A DNA stretch of 46,639 bases, taken from an uncultured Oligella sp. (lineage in GTDB: Bacteria; Pseudomonadota; Gammaproteobacteria; Burkholderiales; Burkholderiaceae_B). The stretch lies in assembly GCA_947632105.1 (NCBI GenBank), contig CANROD010000013.1, positions 1-46,639 on the forward strand, in the 5' to 3' direction. The notes beneath the pieces were generated by a model. The model saw only the letters and a list, made by a program, of their open reading frames with translations. It was not told where the DNA came from and ran no database searches. Shown piece after piece: positions 18,050 to 26,406 of the stretch. The first letter of the stretch is position 1. The number at the start of each line of letters is the position of its first letter. The position numbers and the translations under genes were made by a program.

Positions 18050-18661
18050 CTACCGTTGCAGACTGTTAATCAAACCATCAATCCCGTTACGGTTAATTTC
18101 ACCCGCAAACTGATTTCGGTAATTTTGAATTAGCCAAATACCCTCAACGTTCACATCATAAACCTTCCATGAATCGCCAGCTTTTTCCAAGCGGTAATCG
18201 ACACCCACAGGTGCACCACTCACACCATCAATAGTTGTACGTACGACAACGTCATTGGCATTTGGATCACCACGAAACTGCAACATATTAATACTAGTGC
18301 CGTTTTTAACATCCTTAAGCGCACCACTATAGGTACGGACTAAAGTATTTTTGAAGCCATCAACCAACGCTGCTCGCTGTTCCGGAGTCGCTTGACGCCA
18401 CGGCTGACCAACTGCTAAACGCGTCGTCTTTTCCATATTAACATGTGGCACCACATGCTGCTCAATCAAGCGATTAGCCGCCATCATGTCACCTGAACGT
18501 GCCGCTGAGTCATTTAATAAACTCTTTAATGCCTCATTAGCCACCGTCTCAACAAAGTCATTAGGTTGTACTGCTTGCGCTTGTACATTTGCAAAAACAC
18601 CAACCGACAACAATGCGGCTAAAGCACTACGGCTTGCTATTTTACTGGTAATAGATTTCAT
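18050..18661 (-). CDS. mlaC: Phospholipid-binding periplasmic protein MlaC
   Basis: MlaC ferries phospholipids across the periplasm between the outer-membrane MlaA complex and the inner-membrane MlaFEDB complex. The 203-residue sequence has a cleavable signal peptide (about 1-28, ending VQAQA), followed by the family regions NRLIEQHVVPHVNMEKTTRLAVGQPW-like, LVDGFKNTLVRTYSGAL and WKVYDVNVEGIWLIQNYRNQF. It is 143 nt downstream of mlaA. The ribosome site GGAGAG lies before the ATG. Confidence 0.95.
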   Translation of the reverse strand: MKSITSKIASRSALAALLSVGVFANVQAQAVQPNDFVETVANEALKSLLNDSAARSGDMMAANRLIEQHVVPHVNMEKTTRLAVGQPWRQATPEQRAALVDGFKNTLVRTYSGALKDVKNGTSINMLQFRGDPNANDVVVRTTIDGVSGAPVGVDYRLEKAGDSWKVYDVNVEGIWLIQNYRNQFAGEINRNGIDGLINSLQR

Positions 18662-18804
18662 AAATTCTCTCCGTAATCATTATAAGTTATCACATCAAAT
18701 CAGACTATATACTCACAAATACATTGCGATAACTTGTTGATCCAATGTACTGCATTTAGTACTGTATATTTTTTAGTCTTTGTATAGACATGTAACGTCT
18801 GATA

Positions 18805-19728
18805 TTAGCCTTCAGGATCATCATACTGAGGTAGATTGCCTGCAGCACCATCTCCAACACCCCCTTCAGGATCATCGTAGCTTGGTAGTCCGCTATAATC
18901 ATAATCGTCGGTTGTAGGCACAAACTTATCAAAAGTAGGCTTCATAAACATATCCTCACCAGGACCATATCGGCGATCATCTTCCTTAGTCCACGCGGGA
19001 ACCTTAGTACCATCTGTAATTTCAGGCCCTTTCTTTTGTGCTACTAAGGCACGACGATTTTGTAAATACGCATCACGCACAAAACTATACTTATCAAGTG
19101 CAATGTCGGTTGCTAAATCATCAGCATTTAACAACGAGGCGCGGGTATCAATCACATCAAGCACTAAAATAGGATTCCGTAAACTGACATTCTCAATACT
19201 CCACGGCGAAGTATAAGAGGCTGTTGAACCGACAGTGTCAACCATCATTCCGCCGGCATCTCGAATATTACTGGAACCAACAGCCGGCAATACGACATAA
19301 TTACCCTCACCAAAGCCCCAAACTGCTAAAGTAGTACCGAAATCGTTGCGAATTTTATGAGCACCATTCATAGAGGCCACATCAATACAGCCACCCAGAC
19401 CCATTGTCGAGTTAAACATAACCCGACCAAAGGTATTGACCGCATCTAAGCCACGGCCTTGTAACATACTATTAAATCCAGACCAAATATCGCCCAGATT
19501 ACCAAATACATTACTGATACACGTTCTAATAGGGCTGGGAGTCAACACTTCATAAGTGCGAGCTACTGGACGAAAAATCGCACCATCTAATGCTTCATTA
19601 ACTTCAAACATCGTACGATTATAACTTTCAAAAGGATCGTTTGGATCAGGATTTGGCACGGATACACAAGCCGACAAACCCATCCCAACAACCCCTATTA
19701 CTGCTATTTTTTTGGTTGTGTTAAGCAT
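18805..19728 (-). CDS. mlaA: Outer-membrane lipoprotein MlaA (VacJ)
   Basis: MlaA removes phospholipids from the outer leaflet of the outer membrane and passes them to MlaC. A lipoprotein signal ends in LSAC (Cys21), followed by DPFESYNRTMFEVNE, the family hallmark. The core ends near residue 245. The remaining tail of about 60 residues is acidic and carries two copies of LPxYDDPEG separated by a Gly-rich spacer, which is unusual for the family. In this window mlaA lies inside the mlaFED-C cluster, as in Bordetella-type genomes, not elsewhere as in E. coli. Confidence 0.95.
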   Translation of the reverse strand: MLNTTKKIAVIGVVGMGLSACVSVPNPDPNDPFESYNRTMFEVNEALDGAIFRPVARTYEVLTPSPIRTCISNVFGNLGDIWSGFNSMLQGRGLDAVNTFGRVMFNSTMGLGGCIDVASMNGAHKIRNDFGTTLAVWGFGEGNYVVLPAVGSSNIRDAGGMMVDTVGSTASYTSPWSIENVSLRNPILVLDVIDTRASLLNADDLATDIALDKYSFVRDAYLQNRRALVAQKKGPEITDGTKVPAWTKEDDRRYGPGEDMFMKPTFDKFVPTTDDYDYSGLPSYDDPEGGVGDGAAGNLPQYDDPEG

Positions 19729-19774
19729 ATAATTCTCAATTATTAAAGTGTTTTTTATAAAAGCTGCTCAGTTC

Positions 19775-20242
19775 TTAATTAGATGAGCCAGCTTTATCCG
19801 CCGTTGAAAAGAGGAATCGACTAATGAGATCTTCAATAACTACAGCACTTTGGGTATACATAATGGAGCTACCATTCTCTAACATTGATTCATCTGCGCC
19901 AGGAGTAAGATCAAGATACTGCTCACCGATTAAGCCCTGAGTTTTTATGGATGCTGAGCTATCGGTAGGAAATTCATACTGCTCCTCAATATCAAATTCA
20001 ACAATAGCTCGATAAGTCTGATTATCAAATGCAATGTTTTTTACACGACCAACCACAACACCATTACTCTTAACTGCGGAACGCTTTTTTAGAGAACCTA
20101 CATTATCAAAATAGGCGCTTACTGTATAATTTGGCTGCATGCTAAAGGTACTTAAATTACCAGCTCGCATCGCTAAAAAAGCAAGCGCTAACAACCCTAG
20201 CAATACGAAAACACCAACAACAAACTCTATTCGTTTACTCAT
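19775..20242 (-). CDS. mlaD: Phospholipid transport MCE protein MlaD
   Basis: MlaD is anchored in the inner membrane by one N-terminal helix (about 5-25) and has a single MCE domain (about 38-118: YTVSAYFDNVGSLKKRSAVK ... IKTQGLIGEQYLDLTPG). MCE hexamers form the lipid channel that contacts MlaC. At 155 residues it has normal length. It follows mlaE after 15 nt. Confidence 0.96.
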   Translation of the reverse strand: MSKRIEFVVGVFVLLGLLALAFLAMRAGNLSTFSMQPNYTVSAYFDNVGSLKKRSAVKSNGVVVGRVKNIAFDNQTYRAIVEFDIEEQYEFPTDSSASIKTQGLIGEQYLDLTPGADESMLENGSSIMYTQSAVVIEDLISRFLFSTADKAGSSN

Positions 20243-20257
20243 TCTTAAACCTTTGAT

Positions 20258-21031
20258 TTAAAACATGACGGCGGTCATCAAGAAATCCAGACCTAAGACC
20301 GTTAAAGAACTAATCACCACAGTACGAGTGGTTGCTTGAGACACACCTTCTGGCGTTGCCCTACATGTCCAGCCTTGGTGCAAAGCAATTAACATACACG
20401 CTACACCAAACACCAAACTCTTCATCACACCATTTAAAACATCATCAAAGACATCTACCCCTGCTTGCATTTGCGACCAAAAAGCGCCATCGTCGACTCC
20501 TAATGAGATAACACCAACAAACCAACCACCAATCACACCAACAGCAGAAAAGATCACAGCTAAAACTGGCATGGCAATGACACCACCCCAAAAACGCGGC
20601 ACTAAAATACGTTCAATTGGATTAATACCCATCACCTCTATCGCGTCTAACTGCTCACCTGCCTTCATCAAACCAATCTCGGCAGTAATTGAAGTACCCG
20701 CTCGACCGGCAAAGAGCAGAGCGGTCACCACCGGCCCTAATTCACGAAGCAGCGAAAGAGCAACCATCATACCAAGCGCTTGCTCTGAGCCGAACATAGC
20801 CAATATGCTATAACCCTGAAAGCCCAGAACAAAACCAACAAATAGTCCTGAAACCGCAATAATTAACAGCGAGTAGACGCCAATAAAATGAATTTGCTGA
20901 ATGAGCAAGTAAGGTCGCTTAAAAATAATAATTGAACGCGCCACTATCTGTAAAAGCAATATAAAAATATTACCCAAATACCTGACTGAATTAATTACCT
21001 GGCGACCTAAAGTAGCAACCCAATTAAACAT
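20258..21031 (-). CDS. mlaE: Phospholipid transport permease MlaE
   Basis: MlaE is the permease of the MlaFEDB complex in the inner membrane. The sequence has about five or six membrane helices and the permease core ELGPVVTALLFAGRAGTSITAEIGLMKAGEQLDAIEVMG, cited here in parts: the LGPVVTALLFAGRAG and EIGLMKAGEQLDAIEVMG segments are diagnostic. I take the ATG at 21031 (257 residues), one base after the mlaF stop and with a G-rich ribosome site inside mlaF. A longer open frame upstream overlaps mlaF and shows no family similarity. Confidence 0.95.
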   Translation of the reverse strand: MFNWVATLGRQVINSVRYLGNIFILLLQIVARSIIIFKRPYLLIQQIHFIGVYSLLIIAVSGLFVGFVLGFQGYSILAMFGSEQALGMMVALSLLRELGPVVTALLFAGRAGTSITAEIGLMKAGEQLDAIEVMGINPIERILVPRFWGGVIAMPVLAVIFSAVGVIGGWFVGVISLGVDDGAFWSQMQAGVDVFDDVLNGVMKSLVFGVACMLIALHQGWTCRATPEGVSQATTRTVVISSLTVLGLDFLMTAVMF

Positions 21032-21032
21032 A

Positions 21033-21965
21033 CTACTGCCCCCCGCCTTTAGATTGCTTATGACGAGACAACTGTTTTTGTTTTTCTGTATACCAACTCT
21101 CATAATCTGTAGTGACAGGATACTCAAAACGCCTACCATCCTCAGGGGGCAGACCCTTGATAAAGTTTTGCACCCTACTATCGTCTATCATACGGATTTG
21201 CTCAGGCGTGCCCTCCGCAATCACTGCACCTTGGTGAAGCATATAAACATAATCCACTACACGAAAAGACTCCTCAATATCATGAGTAATTAACAAACCT
21301 GCCGTACCTAAATTTTTAGTGATACCACGCAACATATTGGCAGTCTGATTCATTGAAATAGGATCCAGTCCGGCGAAAGGTTCGTCATAAAGAAGTAATT
21401 CCGGTTCCATCACAATGGCACGAGCCAACGCAATACGCCGCGCCATACCTCCTGATATCTCTGAGATACCTAGATGTGCAGCCGCTTTTAACCCCACGGC
21501 AGACAGCTTTTCCAGTACTCTCTCGACAACCTGACCCTCATCCATCTTGGTTAACTCTCTCAACGGATAAGCGACATTCTCAAATGTATTTAAATCAGTA
21601 AACAAAGCACCTTGCTGAAATAGCACACCCATTTTTTTGCGTAGCTCACTCCACTCTTTTTTATTTATATTGTTGGTCACCCGGCCAAATAGCTGGGCCA
21701 CGCCTGTCTTAGGTTGAATCTGCCCAGTCACGCCGCGCAAAATGGTTGATTTGCCTGAACCCGAACCACCAATCAAGGCAACTAACTGACCTTTATGGAT
21801 TGAAAGATTAATCCCACTTAGGACCACGCGTGAACCATACCCAAGACTAACATTCTCAAACTCAACCACTTTTTCTGAGTTTGAGAAATCGACTTGTTCA
21901 ACTTGAGTTTCAGACTGCACTATTGTAGCGTCCATAGTAGTGCTATCAGAGCTAGTAATTGACAT
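21033..21965 (-). CDS. mlaF: Phospholipid transport ATPase MlaF
   Basis: MlaF is the ATPase of the MlaFEDB lipid transporter. It has Walker A GGSGSGKST, the signature ISGGMARR, Walker B LLLYDEPFAGLDP and the switch His in LLITHDIEE. The 310-residue protein has about 35 residues before the ABC fold starts (VVEFENVSLGYG), and internal ATGs exist, so a shorter start is possible. In E. coli the MlaF tail contacts MlaB, which has no gene here. It heads the long leftward gene run and diverges from dbpA. Confidence 0.94.
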   Translation of the reverse strand: MSITSSDSTTMDATIVQSETQVEQVDFSNSEKVVEFENVSLGYGSRVVLSGINLSIHKGQLVALIGGSGSGKSTILRGVTGQIQPKTGVAQLFGRVTNNINKKEWSELRKKMGVLFQQGALFTDLNTFENVAYPLRELTKMDEGQVVERVLEKLSAVGLKAAAHLGISEISGGMARRIALARAIVMEPELLLYDEPFAGLDPISMNQTANMLRGITKNLGTAGLLITHDIEESFRVVDYVYMLHQGAVIAEGTPEQIRMIDDSRVQNFIKGLPPEDGRRFEYPVTTDYESWYTEKQKQLSRHKQSKGGGQ

Positions 21966-22104
21966 TAAAGGTATTATGAACTTTATATTTAATTGGAGAA
22001 TGATTGATTGTAGAAAATCAAATATTTTTATGCAATAAATATAACATCAATTCAGCTACCTCGTTACAATAAGCTATATCAATTAACCATTTACTGCTTA
22101 GGCA

Positions 22105-23505
22105 ATGTTCAATAATAACCAAACCCACCAAAAACCTTTTGACCAACTCAACTTAGCTAAAGAGCAGATAATCAATCTGCAACAACTTGGCTTTAAGGAA
22201 ATGACCCAGGTCCAAGAACTAGCCCTACCTCCTGCATTAACTGGTGAAGACCTCATTATACAGGCTCACACTGGTAGTGGAAAAACGTTAGTCTTTGCTT
22301 TGACTATTATGCAGAAGCTAAGACTTGAGATAAGCAATGCTCAAGCTCTTGTTCTTTGCCCTACTCGCGAACTAGCCTCACAAGTGGCTGACTCCATTCG
22401 TCAGGTGGCACGCGCCTATCCTTCAGTTAAGGTCAGCTTATTGTGCGGCGGCGCCTCGGTTACTCGACAAGTTGAATCTCTCACTCACGGCACGCATATC
22501 ATCGTCGGTACCCCTGGTCGTATAGAGGATCTAATCAATCGTGGCTCCTTAGTATTAAGCGACGTTAAAACATTAGTGTTAGATGAAGCGGACAAAATGA
22601 TGGATATGGGCTTTTACGATAGCCTCAGCGCTATCACTAATGCTTGCCCCCTAAAACGGCAGACGCTTATGTTTTCAGCCACTTACACACCAGAACTACT
22701 TGAACGCACAGATGGCTTCCTAATCAATCCACAAATGGTCAAAGCGATTGATGAACAAAAGCCATCAATCAAACAAAGTTTTTATCTGGTTGAAGACGAA
22801 GGACGTGCGACAGCCATAATTAGCATTTTGAATCGCGACCTACCTCTTTCTACCATTGCTTTTTGCAACACTCGTGATGATTGCGAGATATTACAGCAAC
22901 AACTCAGACGTGCCGGCATCCACTGCGAGGTCCTACATGGCCAAATAGATCAAAGAGAACGTGAAGATATTATTATTCAATTCGCTAATCACAGCTTGAG
23001 CGTACTCGTTGCAACGGATGTTGCCGCGCGCGGCCTAGACATTAAGGAATTAGATTTGGTCATTAATGCACAAATCTCACCAAATACAGACACTCATATT
23101 CATCGCATTGGTCGAACAGGTCGTCAAGGTGCAGATGGCCATGCCATTACGCTTGTCAACAAAAACGAACTTTTCCGTAAAAAAAGAGTCGAAGAAGCAC
23201 TAGAGACAGAATTTCAATTAATTCAAACACACCACCAGGCCTCTCAACAAGGTCGCTCACCCCTAACACCTCCTATGCAAACCATTACCATTCGTGGGGG
23301 CAAGAAGGACAAATTAAGAGCAGGTGATATCCTAGGATCGTTGACAAAAAACATGTCCCTAACCATGGACCAGGTTGGTAAAATCACTATTCATGATTTT
23401 GTCAGCTTTGTCGCGGTAGAGCGTAAGATCGCCAAACAACTGTTTCAGCGCTGGCAGACAGAGCCTATCAAAGGCAAGGTTAGAAAAATGCGTTTACTAC
23501 CGTAA
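22105..23505 (+). CDS. dbpA: DEAD-box ATP-dependent RNA helicase DbpA
   Basis: DbpA is a helicase of 50S ribosome assembly guided by hairpin 92 of 23S rRNA. The 466-residue protein shows the Q-motif region, motif I HTGSGKT, DEAD box as VLDEADKMMD, motif III SAT, ARGLD and the motif VI HRIGRTGRQG. The C-terminal RNA-binding domain (about 390-466) contains TIRGGKKDKLRAGDILGSLT and ends in the KGKVRKMRLLP type seen in DbpA, which separates it from RhlE or SrmB. It is monocistronic, divergent from mlaF and followed by rpoH. Confidence 0.93.
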   Translation: MFNNNQTHQKPFDQLNLAKEQIINLQQLGFKEMTQVQELALPPALTGEDLIIQAHTGSGKTLVFALTIMQKLRLEISNAQALVLCPTRELASQVADSIRQVARAYPSVKVSLLCGGASVTRQVESLTHGTHIIVGTPGRIEDLINRGSLVLSDVKTLVLDEADKMMDMGFYDSLSAITNACPLKRQTLMFSATYTPELLERTDGFLINPQMVKAIDEQKPSIKQSFYLVEDEGRATAIISILNRDLPLSTIAFCNTRDDCEILQQQLRRAGIHCEVLHGQIDQREREDIIIQFANHSLSVLVATDVAARGLDIKELDLVINAQISPNTDTHIHRIGRTGRQGADGHAITLVNKNELFRKKRVEEALETEFQLIQTHHQASQQGRSPLTPPMQTITIRGGKKDKLRAGDILGSLTKNMSLTMDQVGKITIHDFVSFVAVERKIAKQLFQRWQTEPIKGKVRKMRLLP

Positions 23506-23574
23506 TTACCCTGTAGTATCAATGAGTTAAATCTCAAAAACCAGAGGAACTTATTCGTTTATTGACGGTCAAAA

Positions 23575-23601
23575 TTAGCACTCAACAAGATAGAGTGCTA
23601 A
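23575..23601 (+). promoter_or_regulatory. CIRCE element (HrcA operator) upstream of rpoH
   Basis: TTAGCACTC (23575-23583), a 9-nt spacer and GAGTGCTAA (23593-23601) form a perfect match to the CIRCE consensus, the binding site of the heat-shock repressor HrcA. It lies 69 nt before the rpoH start codon. Nearby promoter-like hexamers are TTGACG (23562-23567) just upstream and TAAAAT (23599-23604) overlapping the right arm; I cannot say which start is used. Either way a bound repressor would overlap the promoter region. Confidence 0.93.
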
Positions 23602-23670
23602 AATACACCTGCATTTCCGTATAAGACCGCATTCTATCTGTGACATTACCTTAAAGGACAAACAGTTACT

Positions 23671-24561
23671 ATGACAAATCAAGCATTAGCTTTAAATAGC
23701 CGCCAATTAGCAGCGCTCAGCTCAGGTTCTATTGGCAGTATTGAGTCATATATTAGTAGTGTTAATCAAATCCCTATGCTCACGCCCGAGCAAGAAAAAG
23801 AATATGCAGAACGTTTGCAGTATCACGGCGACTTACAGGCTGCCCAATCAATGGTCATGTCTCACTTACGCCTAGTTGTTTCTATTGCCCGCCAGTACTT
23901 AGGTTACGGGCTACCTCATGCTGATCTCATCCAAGAGGGCAACATTGGCCTAATGAAGGCGGTTAAACGGTTTGATGTTAACCGCGGTGTGCGCTTAGTG
24001 TCTTTTGCAGTACACTGGATTAAAGCGGAGATTCACGAATACGTGATCCGCAATTGGCGCATGGTACGAATAGCCACCACTAAGGCTCAACGCAAGTTAT
24101 TCTTTAATCTACGCAGCATGCGTCCCGATAGTTCAAGCCTAGATCCCGAGCAAATTCAGGGCATCGCAGACAAGTTAAACGTTAAACCAGCTGAGGTAGT
24201 CGAGATGGAGATTCGCTTAACCGGTCGCGATATGTCTCTAGATCCAGGTCCTAGTGCTCATTCAGACGACGATGATTTTACGCCTATCGACTATTTAACT
24301 GACGATGACAATACTCCCTACGAGGTAATCGCTAGACGTGATCATGAAGAGTTACAAACACATGGCTTAACAGCTGCGCTCGAATCGTTAGATGCGCGCT
24401 CACGCCGTATTGTAGAGTCTCGCTGGTTACAAGACGATGGTGGCTTAACCCTTCATCAGTTAGCTGACGAGTTCGGTGTTTCAGCAGAACGTATTCGCCA
24501 GATTGAAGCAGCTGCCATGAAAAAAATGCGCGCTTTTCTTGGTGAGGATATCGCTCTTTAA
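23671..24561 (+). CDS. rpoH: RNA polymerase heat-shock sigma factor (sigma-32, RpoH)
   Basis: RpoH directs transcription of chaperone and protease genes after heat or protein-folding stress. The 296-residue protein has region 2 with LRLVVSIARQYLGYGLPHAD and IQEGNIGLMKAVKRFD, the diagnostic RpoH box QRKLFFNLR, and a region 4 helix-turn-helix ending SAERIRQIEAAAMKKMR. AAAGGA lies before the ATG. The gene is monocistronic, behind a CIRCE element, and ends before a strong terminator about 190 nt downstream. Confidence 0.97.
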   Translation: MTNQALALNSRQLAALSSGSIGSIESYISSVNQIPMLTPEQEKEYAERLQYHGDLQAAQSMVMSHLRLVVSIARQYLGYGLPHADLIQEGNIGLMKAVKRFDVNRGVRLVSFAVHWIKAEIHEYVIRNWRMVRIATTKAQRKLFFNLRSMRPDSSSLDPEQIQGIADKLNVKPAEVVEMEIRLTGRDMSLDPGPSAHSDDDDFTPIDYLTDDDNTPYEVIARRDHEELQTHGLTAALESLDARSRRIVESRWLQDDGGLTLHQLADEFGVSAERIRQIEAAAMKKMRAFLGEDIAL

Positions 24562-24699
24562 GAGACTAGTGTATCTCCACACATTAGAAAAGCACAATTT
24601 CACAAAAAGATACATATTTACAAGCATTTTTTTGGAACAAAGCAAGCAGTAGATTGACTAACACATATGAGCTGCAAAAAGCATTACTACTGCACTCAT

Positions 24700-24745
24700 C
24701 ATTCGTCCGTTTTTCTCCTCTTTCCCTTCCCCTTGAGGACGAATG
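24700..24745. repeat. Inverted repeat upstream of the rpoH/sco terminator
   Basis: CATTCGTCC (24700-24708) and GGACGAATG (24737-24745) are perfect 9-bp arms around a pyrimidine-rich 28-nt loop. The structure ends 5 nt before the terminator hairpin. Together they form a two-hairpin 3' end in an otherwise gene-free stretch after rpoH, which could belong to the rpoH 3' untranslated region or to a small RNA. Confidence 0.55.
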
Positions 24746-24750
24746 CTTAA

Positions 24751-24785
24751 AACACTTCCGGCCCCCTTACCGGAAGTGTTTTTTT
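24751..24785. terminator. Bidirectional terminator of rpoH and sco
   Basis: AACACTTCCGG (24751-24761) and CCGGAAGTGTT (24770-24780) make a perfect 11-bp stem with an 8-nt loop. A T-run follows on the plus strand (to 24785), and a shorter one on the minus strand. The sco stop codon lies in the loop, so one arm is also coding sequence. Confidence 0.88.
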
Positions 24786-25390
24786 ATATCACTTAGCATT
24801 TTTTCTATTCCCATACCCTCTCTAAACAGCAAGACTGACTTAGCATTCTTGTCCAACACAAAAACATAAGCACTATGCTCTACGGTGTACTGCCCTGCTT
24901 CAGTTAGCACTTTGTTATAAAAAACATTAAATGCTTTAGCCATCGTCGCCACTTGCTCCTCCGTGCCTGTCAACGCTTTAAAATCAGGATCAAAATAAGA
25001 CAAATACTCTCGAAGACGCGTTGGTGTATCACGCTTAGGATCCACAGTGATTAAATACACCTGCAATTGCTCTGCTTCCTTTGCTGTCAACATGTTTTTT
25101 AACTGACTAAGCTGCAAAAGAGTCGTGGGACAAACATCAGGGCAATGAGTAAAGCCGAAAAAAATCAAACTGATTTTGCCTTTAAAATCCTCAAAAGAAA
25201 ATACCTCACCCTCCTCATCTATCCCTTCTAAACCTCGCCCAAACTCCGTGCCTCTGATATCACTACCATAAAAATCCGTCGTTGTTATGTTGAATAAATT
25301 GCTTAATTGCCCTTGCGCCGGAGAAACTATTAAGAGGCCACAAGCAAGCCCTAATAAAGCTAAACGACTAATAAGAAACAGCTTGCTCAT
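24767..25390 (-). CDS. SCO1/SenC-family copper protein
   Basis: Sco proteins are thioredoxin-fold periplasmic proteins that deliver copper to the CuA site of cytochrome c oxidase or handle its thiols. The copper-binding CPDVCPTTL and the distal His in TVEHSAYVFVLD are present, as is the DPKRDTPTRLREYL region. I take the ATG at 25390 (207 residues), which begins a normal signal peptide (about 1-28); a TTG seven codons upstream is possible. The stop codon lies in the loop of the shared terminator. No oxidase genes are adjacent. Confidence 0.92.
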   Translation of the reverse strand: MSKLFLISRLALLGLACGLLIVSPAQGQLSNLFNITTTDFYGSDIRGTEFGRGLEGIDEEGEVFSFEDFKGKISLIFFGFTHCPDVCPTTLLQLSQLKNMLTAKEAEQLQVYLITVDPKRDTPTRLREYLSYFDPDFKALTGTEEQVATMAKAFNVFYNKVLTEAGQYTVEHSAYVFVLDKNAKSVLLFREGMGIEKMLSDIKKHFR

Positions 25391-25534
25391 AAACTTCAAG
25401 TCCTCGTCCAAAATGACATGATGATGTGACTCTAGTCACAGCTAGACACAGCCCTAGCACGACCTGTTGATATATACTTAGACATATATATCATTGTTTT
25501 TAACAAAACTAGTATACATAGGAAGACGTTAGCA

Positions 25535-26353
25535 TTGAAACTTGAGAAACTGCACGCGCTCTATCAACAATTAAATCAGCAGGTCCAAGATGTCCCAATC
25601 AAAGGGTCCAGACCACTCATAATTGCTGACAAGATAGCTGGATTTATCCATCCTGGCGCAATTCTAGCTTTACAAAGCAAGGATTATTTTAAGCAAGATG
25701 AATTAGCCGTTTATCTTGCTGATGCGGCGATGTCTCAATCAGCGCTCAATGCCATATTACTAGATATCGCTTTAAGTCTACGCGCAGCTGGATTAACGAG
25801 AGCTTGGCGTGACGAGTTACTGTACGTTTATGCTGAAGGCATTGCCATTGGTCAAATGGAGCGCGCCGCGATGCGACCTTTAGGCTTATTAACTCAAGCT
25901 ATTCATTTAAACGGCTGGACTCCCGACGGTGATATATATCTACAACTACGAGCCCGCACTAAGGCATTTGACCCTAATATGTGGGATACCTTAGTGGGTG
26001 GTTTACTTAACGCTGAGGATAGCCTAGCTGAAGGCTTGTGCCGCGAGTCTGCCGAAGAAGCTGGACTCAGCCCAAGTGACCTAAAATTACGTACTCCAAT
26101 CCGTACCATTTTACGAATGCGTCGCAGACTCCCCGAAGGATACCAACTCGAGGATATTTTAGTGAGTGACTGTATCATTCCCCCTGACATCGAACCAAAA
26201 AACCAGGATGGTGAGGTTGAACGCATTGAAATCTTCAAGCCTAAAGAGGTCGTAGAAATGATCAGTGACAAAGTAATTACGATTGAAGCAGCTATTGTAC
26301 TTTTAGACAGTTTAATTAATTCACACGTTAAAAGCTTAAGTCAACAAGCCTAA
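25535..26353 (+). CDS. Nudix hydrolase (DUF4743 plus Nudix)
   Basis: This 272-residue protein has an N-terminal domain like DUF4743 (about 1-120) and a C-terminal Nudix domain. The Nudix box is GGLLNAEDSLAEGLC followed directly by RESAEEAGL; the first Glu of the consensus is replaced by Asp. Such fusions are often compared with thiamine-pyrophosphate-type Nudix enzymes of plants and fungi, but the substrate is unknown to me. The start is TTG at 25535, supported by AGGAAG about 9 nt upstream; no better ATG exists near it. It is probably followed in the same transcript by phaM after 53 nt. Confidence 0.85.
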   Translation: MKLEKLHALYQQLNQQVQDVPIKGSRPLIIADKIAGFIHPGAILALQSKDYFKQDELAVYLADAAMSQSALNAILLDIALSLRAAGLTRAWRDELLYVYAEGIAIGQMERAAMRPLGLLTQAIHLNGWTPDGDIYLQLRARTKAFDPNMWDTLVGGLLNAEDSLAEGLCRESAEEAGLSPSDLKLRTPIRTILRMRRRLPEGYQLEDILVSDCIIPPDIEPKNQDGEVERIEIFKPKEVVEMISDKVITIEAAIVLLDSLINSHVKSLSQQA

Positions 26354-26406
26354 ACAGACCTAAACTACACCCACACTACTTAGCCTTAGCACCCGAGGAG
26401 AGCAAA

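Noticed and set aside
18679-18684. TATAAT on the minus strand before mlaC as a promoter
   Set aside because: There is no -35 partner at a normal distance, and the start would fall inside the mlaC ribosome site.
18750-18775. GTACT/AGTAC hairpin with T-run between mlaA and mlaC as a terminator
   Set aside because: The T-run follows on the plus strand, where no gene ends; it does not fit the leftward operon.
24654-24869. Small plus-strand frame downstream of rpoH
   Set aside because: It runs through the terminator and into sco antisense, with no start signal.
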